The notes: generated by a model from the letters alone, not told the origin. Shown: positions 16,466 through 25,016, counted from the first letter of the stretch. The stretch is DNA of 31,530 nt from Gemmatimonadota bacterium (GCA_029862935.1 JAOTWK010000007.1:1-31530), one strand, 5' to 3'. Made by a program: numbers and translations.

Positions 16466-16846
16466 ATGCTCAAGCTCTTCTTGGCGCTCTCGCTGACTGT
16501 CGCACTGACCAGTATGGCGGTCGGCTCGCTCTCGGCACAGGAGCAGCCCGTCACCAAGGCCATGATCGATCAGGGTGCCTCGCTCTTTGCGGAACGAGGC
16601 CTGTGCTACGCCTGCCACGGACCAGAGGGAAAGGGCATCCCGAACCTCGGAGTTGACCTCACGGACGACGAGTGGCTGCATAGCGACGGATCATTCGAGG
16701 GGGTGCTCGAGACCATCATGCAGGGCGTGAGCCCAGACAGGTCGTCCAGCGGGACCATGATGCCTCCGAAGGGCGGGAGCTCGCTGTCGAACGATCAGAT
16801 CAAGGCGGTTGCAGCGTACGTGTGGAGCCTCACCAACAAGCCTTGA
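16466..16846 (+). CDS. Periplasmic monohaem cytochrome c (class I)
   Basis: Exported electron carrier of 126 residues. Signal peptide 1-24 (cleavage near SLSA-Q), one haem site CYACH (C47, C50, H51) followed by GPEGKG, and a Met ligand in GTMMPPKGG (M98 or M99). The closing helix IKAVAAYVWSLTN is typical of class I / CcoP-like cytochromes. AAGGAG lies 6 nt before the ATG. It is 29 bp downstream of the cytochrome-porin and ends at a strong terminator, so the two form a likely transcription unit. A natural role is to carry electrons from the outer-membrane protein to the CuA subunit of the ba3 oxidase; that link is inferred from content, not shown. Confidence 0.93.
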   Translation: MLKLFLALSLTVALTSMAVGSLSAQEQPVTKAMIDQGASLFAERGLCYACHGPEGKGIPNLGVDLTDDEWLHSDGSFEGVLETIMQGVSPDRSSSGTMMPPKGGSSLSNDQIKAVAAYVWSLTNKP

Positions 16847-16855
16847 CTGGCTGTC

Positions 16856-16892
16856 GGGATGGCGGGACTTCCGAGTCCCGCCATCCCCTTTT
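16856..16892 (+). terminator. Intrinsic terminator after the cytochrome c gene
   Basis: Perfect 14-bp stem: GGGATGGCGGGACT (16856-16869) with its complement at 16874-16887 and the 4-nt loop TCCG, followed by CTTTTCC. It closes the cytochrome-porin/cytochrome c unit 10 bp after the stop codon. Confidence 0.88.
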
Positions 16893-17020
16893 CCGTCCCT
16901 GGCGCCCCCCTTCACTTCTCCGGATCAACATGGCATTTTGAGGCCCGGCGAATCGGCCTCCGGACCTGGGCTCCCGCGCGGATCCGGCAAACGTGACTTT
17001 TCGTCTCTAAAGAGGAAGAC

Positions 17021-17473
17021 ATGCTCAATCGCAACGGTGCATTCGTAGTGATGGCCGCCCTCGTGCTCGGCTGCGGTGGTGGCGAGACCGGACAGACGGA
17101 ATCCGCGGCGCAGCAGACTACTCCCGCGGCCCAACCCACCACCCCGCAGGGCACGCCGACACTCACGGCTCCCAGCGGCCCGATCGATGCCACTCTCGCA
17201 GCCGCCGGCAAAGGCCATTTTGCTTCCCGCGGCTGTTCGGGTTGCCACATGGTGACCGACGCCCGAATGATTGGCCCGGGGCTCAAAGGGGTTACCACGC
17301 GTCGTGAGTACGACTGGGTTGTCGCGATGATGCTCCGACCCGACTCGATGCTGAAGAACGACCCCGTGGCAAAGGAACTACTCAAGGAGTACGGCACACC
17401 CATGGTGGCCATGGGTACGACGCGTGAGGAGGCTCACGCGATCTACGAGTACCTACGGCAGGTCTCGCAGTAG
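17021..17473 (+). CDS. Monohaem cytochrome c lipoprotein
   Basis: Membrane-anchored cytochrome of 150 residues. A lipoprotein signal ends at LVLGC with lipid Cys C18, then a Thr/Gln/Pro-rich linker (about 22-55) gives a flexible tether. The haem domain has CSGCH (C72, C75, H76), GPGLKGV about ten residues on, and a likely Met ligand M128 in TPMVAMG. RBS-like GAGGA lies just before ATG 17021. It is transcribed separately from the preceding cytochrome (terminator between them) and is convergent with feoB. A long tether on a lipid anchor suits electron transfer between membrane partners, for example to an oxidase. No NapC, SoxX or other specific family was recognised. Confidence 0.92.
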   Translation: MLNRNGAFVVMAALVLGCGGGETGQTESAAQQTTPAAQPTTPQGTPTLTAPSGPIDATLAAAGKGHFASRGCSGCHMVTDARMIGPGLKGVTTRREYDWVVAMMLRPDSMLKNDPVAKELLKEYGTPMVAMGTTREEAHAIYEYLRQVSQ

Positions 17474-17495
17474 CGTCTTTCGACGTCGCTGAAGA

Positions 17496-17529
17496 GGGGC
17501 GCTAGCGCGGTATGCGCTGGCGCCCCTTT
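17496..17529. terminator. Terminator between convergent cytochrome c and feoB genes
   Basis: 13-bp stem GGGGCGCTAGCGC (17496-17508) with GCGCTGGCGCCCC (17514-17526), one G-U wobble, 5-nt loop GGTAT, then TTT. It lies 22 bp after the cytochrome stop and directly before the feoB stop, so it may serve both directions. Confidence 0.8.
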
Positions 17530-17531
17530 CA

Positions 17532-19769
17532 CTACCCCACGAGCCTCCACACCTGCGCCACCAAGAAGCAGACCGTGAATCCCATCGCAAGGGGTAGGAG
17601 CGCAGACACCATCGTCCACTTTGCACTTCCGGTCTCTCGATAGATCGTGTAGAGCGTTGTGGAACACGGGTTGTGGAGCAGGCTAAAGAGCATCAGGTTC
17701 ACACCCGTCAACAGGGTCCACCCACCGGTTCGGAGCAGATTTCCCGTCGCGCCGATCGAGTCCAACTCGAACATCACACCAGCGCTGTCACCGTGGCCGG
17801 TGAGGCCAAGGGTCAGCACCGTCAACATCAGGACCGTGGGAATCACGATCTCGTTGGCCGGAATCGCCACGACGTAGGCCAAGAGGATCACCCCATTCAA
17901 ACCGATGAGAATGCCGAAGGGATCCATGAGCCGCACCGCATGACTGGCAAGGCTCGCGTCGCCAACTTGGACATTGGCAATCAGCCAGATCACGGCTCCC
18001 GCAGGTGCGGCGAACACGACCGCTCGCCACAACACGATCAACGTTCTGTCGATGAGTGACGTGTACAACGTCCGCATGATCTGTGGCGGGCGATATGGTG
18101 GCAGCTCGAGGCTGAAAGTCGTCGCTTCACCCTGCAGTCCCGTGTTGGACAGCAGCCACGAAGCGAAGAACATGGCGCCAATTCCGAGCAGGGCGACGCT
18201 CACGACTGCCAACGCCGACACCAACCCCGCCAGATGCGCCGGCACCAGCGCGCCAATGAAGATGGCAGCAATCAGAATCTGGGTCGGCCACCGACCGTTA
18301 CACAGAGAGAAGTTGTTGGTGATGATCGCGATCAGTCGCTCGCGCGGGCTGTCGATGATACGTGTCGCGACCACCCCGGCAGCGTTGCACCCAAAGCCCA
18401 TGCACATCGTGAGCGCCTGTTTCCCATGTGCGCCCACTCTGTGGAACAACGGATCAAGGTTGAAGGCGACCCGTGGCAAGTAGCCGAAATCCTCCAACAA
18501 CGTGAAGAGCGGGAAGAAGATCGCCATTGGAGGAAGCATGACACTCACCACCCACGCGGTCGCGAGGTACACCCCGTCCAGCAACAAGCCGTCGATCCAC
18601 ACCGGGATTCCTACCGCGAGGCTCATACTCTTGAGAGCGGGGTGAACCGTATCGAGCAACACCCACGCGAGAAACTGTGACGGCGCGTTGGCCCCAGAAA
18701 TAGTGATCCAGAAGACCATCGTCAGGAGCGCCAACATCACAGGGAATGCCGTCCAGCGACCCAGGAACACGCGGTCAAACAGTCGATCCAGGTCGAACTT
18801 CACTCGCCGAACGCCTCGCGCACTCGACGCTGCGGCAATCGTCTCCGCGACATCGTACAGACTCTTGGTGAGCGAATCATGGAATTGGGGGCTCAGCGTC
18901 CACCGCAGTGCCGTCGCCCGGTCGAGGATCGCCTCAGCCACCGGCGCGACGGCCACGGCTTGACCTCCACCCGGGGTGGCGCTCGGTTCCACCGTCGGGT
19001 TCGCACCCAGACTCCCGAGGTCGCCGGAGCGGAGGGCAACCTCTACGCGACTGTCGGCGTTCAATAGACGCAGGGCCACCCAGCGAACATTCGGCAAACG
19101 TGGGAACGCGTCGCGAATCGGTTCGCTGAGTGTTGCCACCGCCGTCTCGACTTCCGACGGATAGCGATCGATCCGATAGGGACTGGTCGCCGTCGCGCCC
19201 GTCGCGACGCCGTGAACGGCGCTCAGTAGATCCGTGATCCCTTGACCGCTGCGCGCAACCGTGGGGATGACTGGGACCCCGAGTTGTCTGGCGAGCACCT
19301 CTGTGTCGATCGCAATACCGTGGCGCCGCGCCTCATCCATCAGGTTGAGACAGACCACGACCCGCGGCGTGATCTCGAGGATCTGGAGTACCAAGTTCAG
19401 GTTACGCTCGAGTCGGGTCGCATCGACGACGACGACCGTGACATCTGGCTGACCGAACAGGATGAAGTCCCGCGCGACCTCTTCATCCGCACTTCCCGCT
19501 TGAAGCGAATAGGTTCCGGGAAGGTCGATCAACTTGACCCGATGGCCTTCGAGCTCGAAGCCTCCTTCCGCTCGGGCTACCGTCTTGCCAGGCCAATTCC
19601 CGGTGTGCTGCCTGAGTCCCGTGAGCGCGTTGAAGACGGTGCTCTTGCCCGTGTTGGGATTGCCGGCGAGCGCGACGAGATAGTCCCACTGGTCCGGGCT
19701 CACACCCAACTGCACAAGCGCCTGATCGCGGTGGGCACCACATCCCACACATGGGTCGAGCGCGGTCAC
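17532..19769 (-). CDS. feoB: Ferrous iron transport protein B
   Basis: Inner-membrane Fe(II) importer with an N-terminal G domain, 745 residues. G motifs: GNPNTGKST (36-44), DLPGTYSL (82-89) and NLMDE (142-146), then the helical domain and a C-terminal membrane part with Gate-type sequences including [13 protein letters not shown] and, near the end, [16 protein letters not shown]. Before the G domain is a short extension with CVGCGAH (residues 7-13), a possible metal-binding motif. The GTG start at 19769 overlaps the stop of the upstream DtxR-FeoA gene (GTGA), and GGAGGG precedes it, so translation is coupled. No separate FeoA or FeoC gene is present; the FeoA domains are in the upstream fusion. 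It converges on the cytochrome c lipoprotein gene. Confidence 0.97.
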   Translation of the reverse strand: MTALDPCVGCGAHRDQALVQLGVSPDQWDYLVALAGNPNTGKSTVFNALTGLRQHTGNWPGKTVARAEGGFELEGHRVKLIDLPGTYSLQAGSADEEVARDFILFGQPDVTVVVVDATRLERNLNLVLQILEITPRVVVCLNLMDEARRHGIAIDTEVLARQLGVPVIPTVARSGQGITDLLSAVHGVATGATATSPYRIDRYPSEVETAVATLSEPIRDAFPRLPNVRWVALRLLNADSRVEVALRSGDLGSLGANPTVEPSATPGGGQAVAVAPVAEAILDRATALRWTLSPQFHDSLTKSLYDVAETIAAASSARGVRRVKFDLDRLFDRVFLGRWTAFPVMLALLTMVFWITISGANAPSQFLAWVLLDTVHPALKSMSLAVGIPVWIDGLLLDGVYLATAWVVSVMLPPMAIFFPLFTLLEDFGYLPRVAFNLDPLFHRVGAHGKQALTMCMGFGCNAAGVVATRIIDSPRERLIAIITNNFSLCNGRWPTQILIAAIFIGALVPAHLAGLVSALAVVSVALLGIGAMFFASWLLSNTGLQGEATTFSLELPPYRPPQIMRTLYTSLIDRTLIVLWRAVVFAAPAGAVIWLIANVQVGDASLASHAVRLMDPFGILIGLNGVILLAYVVAIPANEIVIPTVLMLTVLTLGLTGHGDSAGVMFELDSIGATGNLLRTGGWTLLTGVNLMLFSLLHNPCSTTLYTIYRETGSAKWTMVSALLPLAMGFTVCFLVAQVWRLVG

Positions 19770-20812
19770 GTACCCTCCGCCGACGTCGTGGACGGACTTC
19801 GCTCAATGCGAACCATTTCGGCTTGCTCACGACGCAGGGCGATCAGCGCATCTCGAATGTCATACGCCACCGGACCCGCAATCGCTCCGCGAAGCTCGGC
19901 CCGGACCAGCGTTCCCGGCACCAAGCCCAAGTCGAGCAGTCGACGACGCTGTGGTCCCGGACACGCAGGAGCGATCTCCTGCACGACACCAGACTCGCCC
20001 GGACGAAGGTCCGCGAGTGACGTCCTGGTGATTTCGGCAGCTAGCTCTTCTAGTGAGACACGAGCCACGGTGATGTTGGCGGCCACCACGGGCTCTAGCA
20101 GGTGCTCGGCCCCATCCACGATCAACCGAACACGCTCCGGCGTCGCGTCGACTAACTGCAGCCTTGCGCCCGGCGCCAGGCCCGCCACCACCAGACGCTC
20201 GTAGACCTCACGTGGCTCGTCTTCCAGGTGCACGATGGTCGCCGTCTGACCCGGAGCCAGTGCCGCGATGGTCAGGCCCGTTCGGGGTGGGAGCTGCCCC
20301 GAGGCCGTGGGGATCGGATCTCCGTGCGGATCGTACACCGGGTGTCCCATCGATGCCGACAGCTCTTCGGCACGGCCGGCAGAAATGGTGTGTTCGCGCC
20401 GCTCCGCGTCGTCGTGCCAATCAACGGGCGCCATGCTGGTGCGATCTGCCAAATACCGTTCCCACAGGCGATGGCGTCGGAGCACGCGGCGCGCTTCCGC
20501 ACGACCCTGCTCGGTAATTCCCAGCTCTTGACCCTTGGACTGCACGAGTTCAAGGGCTTCCAGCTGTGCGACGAGGTCGACCACTCGCCCGTGCCTGAGA
20601 CCCAGTGCGCCCGCCACGCTGTCGAGTGTACCGTAGCGGCCCCGGTAGTCGAGATCGTGCAGGTGTTTGAGCGCATCCTCCATCCGCACACGCCGGGTAA
20701 GCCGCACCACCCTCACCAGGCGCGGCACAAGCCCCTTCCGCGGCCAAAGCACGACGGCTGCTACCGCAACAATGCCAGCGAAGACCGCAAGTGCCAGACC
20801 TGGATCGACCAT
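19766..20812 (-). CDS. Membrane-anchored DtxR/MntR-like regulator with two FeoA domains
   Basis: Unusual fusion of 348 residues. Order: one N-terminal membrane helix (about 4-24), basic linker, DtxR-type winged helix (about 44-100), DtxR dimerisation/metal region with H114 ([10 protein letters not shown]) and E137-x2-E140-H141 (AERREH), matching the E-x-x-E-H metal ligands of MntR/DtxR, then [13 protein letters not shown]. Two SH3-like FeoA domains follow (about 180-250 and 264-338; the second has [12 protein letters not shown]). ATG 20812 is chosen because GGGAA precedes it and the helix starts directly; a promoter lies about 25 bp upstream. It overlaps feoB by 4 nt. It could sense cytosolic Fe(II) or Mn(II) at the membrane and act on the transporter through its FeoA domains, on DNA, or both. 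Known DtxR proteins are soluble with at most one SH3 domain. Confidence 0.9.
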   Translation of the reverse strand: MVDPGLALAVFAGIVAVAAVVLWPRKGLVPRLVRVVRLTRRVRMEDALKHLHDLDYRGRYGTLDSVAGALGLRHGRVVDLVAQLEALELVQSKGQELGITEQGRAEARRVLRRHRLWERYLADRTSMAPVDWHDDAERREHTISAGRAEELSASMGHPVYDPHGDPIPTASGQLPPRTGLTIAALAPGQTATIVHLEDEPREVYERLVVAGLAPGARLQLVDATPERVRLIVDGAEHLLEPVVAANITVARVSLEELAAEITRTSLADLRPGESGVVQEIAPACPGPQRRRLLDLGLVPGTLVRAELRGAIAGPVAYDIRDALIALRREQAEMVRIERSPSTTSAEGT

Positions 20813-20833
20813 CGAGTTCCCTTCGTTCCGCTC

Positions 20834-20861
20834 ACTGTACCTGGTGACACGAGACAACCAA
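20834..20861 (-). promoter_or_regulatory. Promoter of the DtxR-FeoA/feoB operon
   Basis: On the minus strand, TTGGTT (20861-20856), 16-bp spacer, TACAGT (20839-20834). The predicted start near 20827 leaves a short leader carrying GGGAA before the ATG at 20812. I saw no clear DtxR or Fur operator palindrome. Confidence 0.4.
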
Positions 20862-20989
20862 TGACCCAAATCTAGTGGATCCAGCATACCGGACGAGCAT
20901 CGAAGATCACAACTCGTCGCCTTGGTGTCCGTACCGTATCTTTCACACCACGTCAGGGCGATCGACTTCCGCAACTTCACGGGGTCTAG

Positions 20990-22333
20990 ATGGAACCCTT
21001 CAAAATCAAGTCCGTCGAGTCTATTCCTTTCACGACCCGTGAACAGCGAGCGGTCGCGCTGCGGGAATCTGGCTACAACGTGTTCAGCATTCCGGCGCGG
21101 CTAATCACGATCGACCTGCTCACCGACTCGGGTACGTCAGCGATGTCCGACCACCAATGGGCGGCGCTGATGCTCGGTGACGAGTCGTACGCGGGGAGTC
21201 GGAACTACTACCACTTTGAAGACACGATCAGGAAAATCACAGGCTACCGGCACGTCATCCCGACCCACCAAGGACGTGTCGCGGAGAATCTCCTGTTCAC
21301 CGCTCTCGTCAGTCAAGGGGATCACATCCCCAACAACATTCACTTCGACACTACACGTGCGAATATCGAGCACAACAAGGGCGTGGCGGTCGACTGCGTC
21401 ATAGACGACGCCTACGATCCGGTGAAGGATGTCGCGTACAAGGGCAATATGGACATCGCCAAACTCGATCGTGTTGTCGCCGACGTCGGACGTGATCGAA
21501 TCCCTCTGGTCCTGCTTACGATCACCAACAACTCGGGCGGCGGACAGCCCGTGAGCCTGGAAAACGCTCGTCAAGTCGCCGCGTGGTGCCACCGGCACAG
21601 GATACCGTTCTTTCTTGATGCCTGTCGGTTCGCTGAGAACGCCTACTTCAACAAACAGCGCAGCAATCTGACCGCGGAGATCAAGGAGATCACCCGCCAG
21701 TTCTTCGATGTTGCGGACGGTTGCACGATGTCGGCGAAAAAGGACGGTCTCGTCAACATCGGCGGCTTTGTCGCGCTCAATGACGACCACTTGGCCACCA
21801 AGATCACGAACATGCTGATTCTCATCGAAGGATTTCCGACCTACGGTGGGTTGGCAGGCCGTGACCTCGAGGCCATCGCGCAGGGGCTCGAGGAGGTGCT
21901 CGACGAGCACTATCTCGCGCATCGCATCGGTCAGGTACAAACATTCGGCGAGACCCTCCACCGACTGGGTGTGCCAATCGTGCTGCCGATCGGGGGACAC
22001 GCGGTGTATCTCGATGCACGGCGGTTCTTGCCCCATATCCCGCAGGACCAGTTCCCCGCTCAGGCGCTCACGTGCGCCCTATATCTGGAAGGCGGCATCC
22101 GTGGGGTGGAAATCGGCGGTCTGATGTTCGAAAGCGAAGGTGAGTGGCCAGAGCTCGAACTCGTGCGCCTCGCCGTGCCACGACGGGTGTACACGGCGAG
22201 CCACCTCGACTACGTGGCGCGGGTGTGTGGTGAGCTATACGCGGAGCGCAAACAGATCGAAGGTCTCCGGCTGATCTACGAGTCCCCCGTGCTGCGCCAC
22301 TTCACGGCGCGCCTCGAGCCCATCAAAGCGTGA
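20990..22333 (+). CDS. tnaA: Tryptophanase (PLP-dependent beta-eliminating lyase)
   Basis: Cytosolic PLP enzyme of 447 residues that splits L-tryptophan to indole, pyruvate and ammonia. The whole length follows the tryptophanase/tyrosine phenol-lyase family: DLLTDSGTSAMS near the start, THQGRVAEN, the PLP Lys in TMSAKKDGLVNIGG, YGGLAGRDLEAIAQGL and the C-terminal RHFTARLEPI. To tell the two activities apart, from remembered alignment tyrosine phenol-lyase has Arg381 (in MERG) contacting the phenol ring, whereas this protein has VEIG as in TnaA, favouring tryptophan; other stretches (CTMS, LVNIGG) are closer to the phenol-lyase. No tnaC-like leader peptide or tryptophan permease is adjacent. 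The start codon has only a weak GGGG upstream. It is divergent from the Feo operon and convergent with the symporter gene. Confidence 0.9.
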   Translation: MEPFKIKSVESIPFTTREQRAVALRESGYNVFSIPARLITIDLLTDSGTSAMSDHQWAALMLGDESYAGSRNYYHFEDTIRKITGYRHVIPTHQGRVAENLLFTALVSQGDHIPNNIHFDTTRANIEHNKGVAVDCVIDDAYDPVKDVAYKGNMDIAKLDRVVADVGRDRIPLVLLTITNNSGGGQPVSLENARQVAAWCHRHRIPFFLDACRFAENAYFNKQRSNLTAEIKEITRQFFDVADGCTMSAKKDGLVNIGGFVALNDDHLATKITNMLILIEGFPTYGGLAGRDLEAIAQGLEEVLDEHYLAHRIGQVQTFGETLHRLGVPIVLPIGGHAVYLDARRFLPHIPQDQFPAQALTCALYLEGGIRGVEIGGLMFESEGEWPELELVRLAVPRRVYTASHLDYVARVCGELYAERKQIEGLRLIYESPVLRHFTARLEPIKA

Positions 22334-22375
22334 GCTTGCGACCCACCGCCTGCGCCACACGGTCGAGCTGATCCA

Positions 22376-23779
22376 TCAGGGTTTCGAACTCGCCGTGGAG
22401 GGGCGCCGCATCAGGAACACGGTTACGAACATCACGCCGGAGGCGAGCAGAGCCCAAGTGTACACGTTCCAGAACCCGGCCGCCGAGACGCCAATCAGCC
22501 GCAGCGCAACGGCCACGACGACGCCCCCCATAATGGCTGCCATCGCTTCCGGGACGCCGGGCCGGCGCGTGTACAGCCCGGCGACGATAGGTACGAAGAG
22601 ACTCACCCCGAGCAGCGAGTAGAAGATGCTGAGAGACCCGATCACCGACGGCAACACGATGGCGAGCCCGATGCCCAGCGCGCCACCACCAATGGCCGCG
22701 CCCCTGGCAACCCGCAGGACCTGGATGTCGCTCGCATTCGGGCGTACAAACCGGCGATAGAGATCCTCCGAAAGCGACGTCGACAGCATGAAGAGAATCG
22801 CGTCTGCCGAGCTGATCTCGGCGGAGAACACCGCAGCGAGGCCAATGCCGCCCAGGGCCACCGGCAAGCCCGCCATCAGAACCGTGGGGAGGGCCAGCTC
22901 TGGATTGGCGAGACCTGGATCGTATACACGAGCGAACATGCCGAGCAGTGGCGGAAAGAGCGCGAACACGAGGAGTGCGGCTCCACTCACACCAACGCCC
23001 CATCGCACGGTCCGTTCGTCCTTCGCGCCATACACCTTCTGCAACAGACCGGGTGACACAACGAAAGCTGGCGCCAGCAGCGCCAGGTAGACCCAGCCGG
23101 ACCTTCCCCCCTCCCAGAACCCGAAGTAATCCTGGCCCGTCGGCGCTGCCGCCTGCAGGGCCGACCAACCCCCTGCGTCCATCACCACCCACGGCACGGC
23201 AATCGCGAACCCCAGGACAAGCACCACCAACTCCACCAGGTTCACCCAGGCGGAGGTGAGCAACCCACCGGCGGTGAAGTAGATGGTCATGACCCCACCA
23301 CCGATCAGGCAGCCAACGAGTTTGGGGACTCCCGCCACCACGTTGAGCACCCACGCCACCGCGATGAGCTGTCCGGCCAGGATCGCGAGGGTCCCGATCC
23401 AGAGGAGAATGGCAATCACCGCCCGCACGGACTTCCCGTAGCGCAACTCTAAGTAATCACCGACGGTATACAGATTCTTCGCCTGAGCGATGCGCCAGAT
23501 TCTCGGACCGATCCATATGGCCAAGACCAACGTGCCGATGCCTGCGGAACCCACCCACCACCAGGCACTCAATCCGTCGCGGTATCCGAGCCCTGCAGCA
23601 CCAACCGTCGATCCAGCGCCGATGTTCGCGGCAAGTACGGTCGAGAACAACAGCACGGGACCCAGTTGCCGGCCTGCTACGAAGAAAGCGCCGGTCGTTC
23701 CGACTCGGCGCCCAATCCAAAGACCGATGAGGACGAGTCCGACCGAGTATGTGAGAAGGGTGAGGAGGGTGAGGTTCAT
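22376..23779 (-). CDS. Sodium:solute symporter (SSS family)
   Basis: Inner-membrane secondary transporter of 467 residues with about 13 helices from the N-terminus (MNLTLLTLLTYSVGLVLIG). SSS traits include the segment AANIGAGSTVGAAGLGYRDG, the internal FSAEISSADAILFMLSTSLSEDLYRRF and a compact hydrophobic C-terminus. The solute is not predictable; proline, pantothenate and sugar-acid carriers share this fold. The ATG at 23779 overlaps the TGA of the upstream P1 peptidase gene (ATGA), so the two are translationally coupled; uptake of the peptidase's product amino acid is a reasonable guess. It ends 42 bp from the convergent tnaA gene with no evident terminator in between. Confidence 0.92.
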   Translation of the reverse strand: MNLTLLTLLTYSVGLVLIGLWIGRRVGTTGAFFVAGRQLGPVLLFSTVLAANIGAGSTVGAAGLGYRDGLSAWWWVGSAGIGTLVLAIWIGPRIWRIAQAKNLYTVGDYLELRYGKSVRAVIAILLWIGTLAILAGQLIAVAWVLNVVAGVPKLVGCLIGGGVMTIYFTAGGLLTSAWVNLVELVVLVLGFAIAVPWVVMDAGGWSALQAAAPTGQDYFGFWEGGRSGWVYLALLAPAFVVSPGLLQKVYGAKDERTVRWGVGVSGAALLVFALFPPLLGMFARVYDPGLANPELALPTVLMAGLPVALGGIGLAAVFSAEISSADAILFMLSTSLSEDLYRRFVRPNASDIQVLRVARGAAIGGGALGIGLAIVLPSVIGSLSIFYSLLGVSLFVPIVAGLYTRRPGVPEAMAAIMGGVVVAVALRLIGVSAAGFWNVYTWALLASGVMFVTVFLMRRPSTASSKP

Positions 23780-24846
23780 CGACCGTCTGGCGACATCTCG
23801 CGTGCTGCCGGAATTCCTGGGAGACCCGTCGCCGCCCGCACCGCGCGGAGGATTGCCGTGGCAACGACATCCGCCGCCAGCGCCCCAATCGTGAGCACGT
23901 CGGCGTTGCCCTCGTAGCCACCGAGCGCCAACGCGAACATCGTGTCGCCGTCCCACGGGGTATGGGCCGGCACGATTGCGCGCGCGAGTCCATCCTGCGC
24001 CATCTGCGCAATTTTGGTCGTCTGCGACTTGGTGAGCGTCGCATTTGTTGCGATGACGCCAATGGAGGTGTTTTGCCCGGGTGCTGAAGGAATCGTGGCG
24101 CCCGAGCGAATCAACTCACGCGCGTCGGCGAAGCCCGCGCCGTCTCCCGTTCGCACACCCGCCACAATCTTTCCTGTTGCGGGATCGAGCACGTCACCGA
24201 CGGCGTTGACCGCAACCAAAGCTGCCACTGTCAGCCCGTCGGGTAGGGTGACCGATGCCGAGCCCAGCCCTCCTCGCATGGCACGGCCCGGTCCGCCGAG
24301 TTTTCCAATCGACGCGCCCGCACCTGCGCCCACGCTTCCTTCGGCGACCGGGCCAGCCGTTGCCACCCGTGCTGCCATGTACCCGCACGCCGCATCGGGA
24401 CGGACGGATGGATCCTCGCCGACCATCAAGTCGAACAGGATTGCGCCAACCACAATCGGCACGCGCACATTCCCGACCTGAAAACCCACGTTCCGCTCTT
24501 CCAAGAAGCGCATGACCCCGCCCGCGGCATCGAGCCCGAAGGCGCTCCCACCTGCAAGCACGACCGCGTGCACCCGCTCGACCGTATTGACGGGGTCGAG
24601 CAGCGCGATCTCGCGCGTCCCGGGCGCACCACCGCGCACATCGACACCACCCACCGCACCCGCGGGCACGAGCACAACCGTGCAGCCCGTGGGCCGCTCC
24701 GTGAGCGTGTGGTGTCCGACCACAACACCTGTCACTGCGGTGAGTCCCGGCTCAACCCGTGCGGGTCCCGTTTGCCCCACCGCGCAATCCATGATGGTCA
24801 GCGACGTCGCGATCGCGATCGCCGCGCTCAAGCCACTCCGTCGCAT
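23776..24846 (-). CDS. Exported P1-family (S58, DmpA-like) peptidase
   Basis: Self-processing N-terminal-nucleophile aminopeptidase family, 356 residues. The N-terminus (about 1-25) is a signal peptide, so it acts outside the cytoplasm; a Cys at 21 is not in a good lipobox. Family motifs: GVVVGHHTLTERPTGCTVVL, VLAGGSAFGLDAAGGVMRFLEE, GSVGAGAGA, and NTSIGVIATNATLTK, whose Thr260 is the likely nucleophile exposed by autocleavage after Asn259 (by analogy to DmpA/BapA). Then HTPWDGDTMFALALG. GAGGGGA lies about 8 nt before ATG 24846; longer in-frame starts would run through a 9-bp tandem repeat in the leader. It is co-transcribed and overlaps by 4 nt with the SSS symporter. Substrates in this family include D-amino-acid and beta-amino-acid peptides; this member's is unknown. 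Confidence 0.92.
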   Translation of the reverse strand: MRRSGLSAAIAIATSLTIMDCAVGQTGPARVEPGLTAVTGVVVGHHTLTERPTGCTVVLVPAGAVGGVDVRGGAPGTREIALLDPVNTVERVHAVVLAGGSAFGLDAAGGVMRFLEERNVGFQVGNVRVPIVVGAILFDLMVGEDPSVRPDAACGYMAARVATAGPVAEGSVGAGAGASIGKLGGPGRAMRGGLGSASVTLPDGLTVAALVAVNAVGDVLDPATGKIVAGVRTGDGAGFADARELIRSGATIPSAPGQNTSIGVIATNATLTKSQTTKIAQMAQDGLARAIVPAHTPWDGDTMFALALGGYEGNADVLTIGALAADVVATAILRAVRAATGLPGIPAAREMSPDGR

Positions 24847-24887
24847 TACGCCGTCCCCTCGTGATGAGCCATCGGTGTTTAGCCTAT

Positions 24888-24911
24888 CCTCTGCCCCCTC
24901 TGCCCCCTCTG
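24888..24911. repeat. Short tandem repeat, 9-bp unit
   Basis: CCTCTGCCC repeated 2.7 times, followed by an extra CTCTG (to 24916). It lies in the 170-bp divergent region between the peptidase and the glycoside hydrolase genes, within the probable untranslated leader of the peptidase. Confidence 0.75.
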
Positions 24912-24918
24912 CTCTGCG

Positions 24919-24948
24919 CAAGTACCATCCGGACTCCGGACGTGTCAA
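24919..24948 (-). promoter_or_regulatory. Promoter-like site for the peptidase-symporter operon
   Basis: On the minus strand a consensus TTGACA (24948-24943), 18-bp spacer and TACTTG (24924-24919; weak -10). Transcription from here would start next to the 9-bp tandem repeat and give a leader of about 65 nt. Confidence 0.4.
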
Positions 24949-24956
24949 GCACAGCA

Positions 24957-24985
24957 TTGCCTGGTTTCGCCCCTGATTCTAGACT
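24957..24985 (+). promoter_or_regulatory. Promoter of the TPR/glycoside hydrolase cluster
   Basis: TTGCCT (24957-24962), 17-bp spacer, TAGACT (24980-24985). The predicted start near 24992 lies 25 nt before ATG 25017. It is back-to-back with the minus-strand promoter, 8 bp away. Confidence 0.5.
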
Positions 24986-25016
24986 GCGGGGACTTCGGAG
25001 GCATCGCTGGGGGAGC

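Noticed and set aside
19242..20204. Plus-strand open frame (320 codons) opposite feoB and the DtxR-FeoA gene
   Set aside because: Both minus-strand genes have strong motifs; the plus frame shows no family similarity.
22323..22376. 17-codon frame on the minus strand overlapping the symporter stop (MDQLDRVAQAVGRKLTL)
   Set aside because: The TGATG overlap with the symporter stop is suggestive, but it is too short to judge, runs into the 3' end of convergent tnaA, and has no recognised family. It may be chance or a gene remnant.
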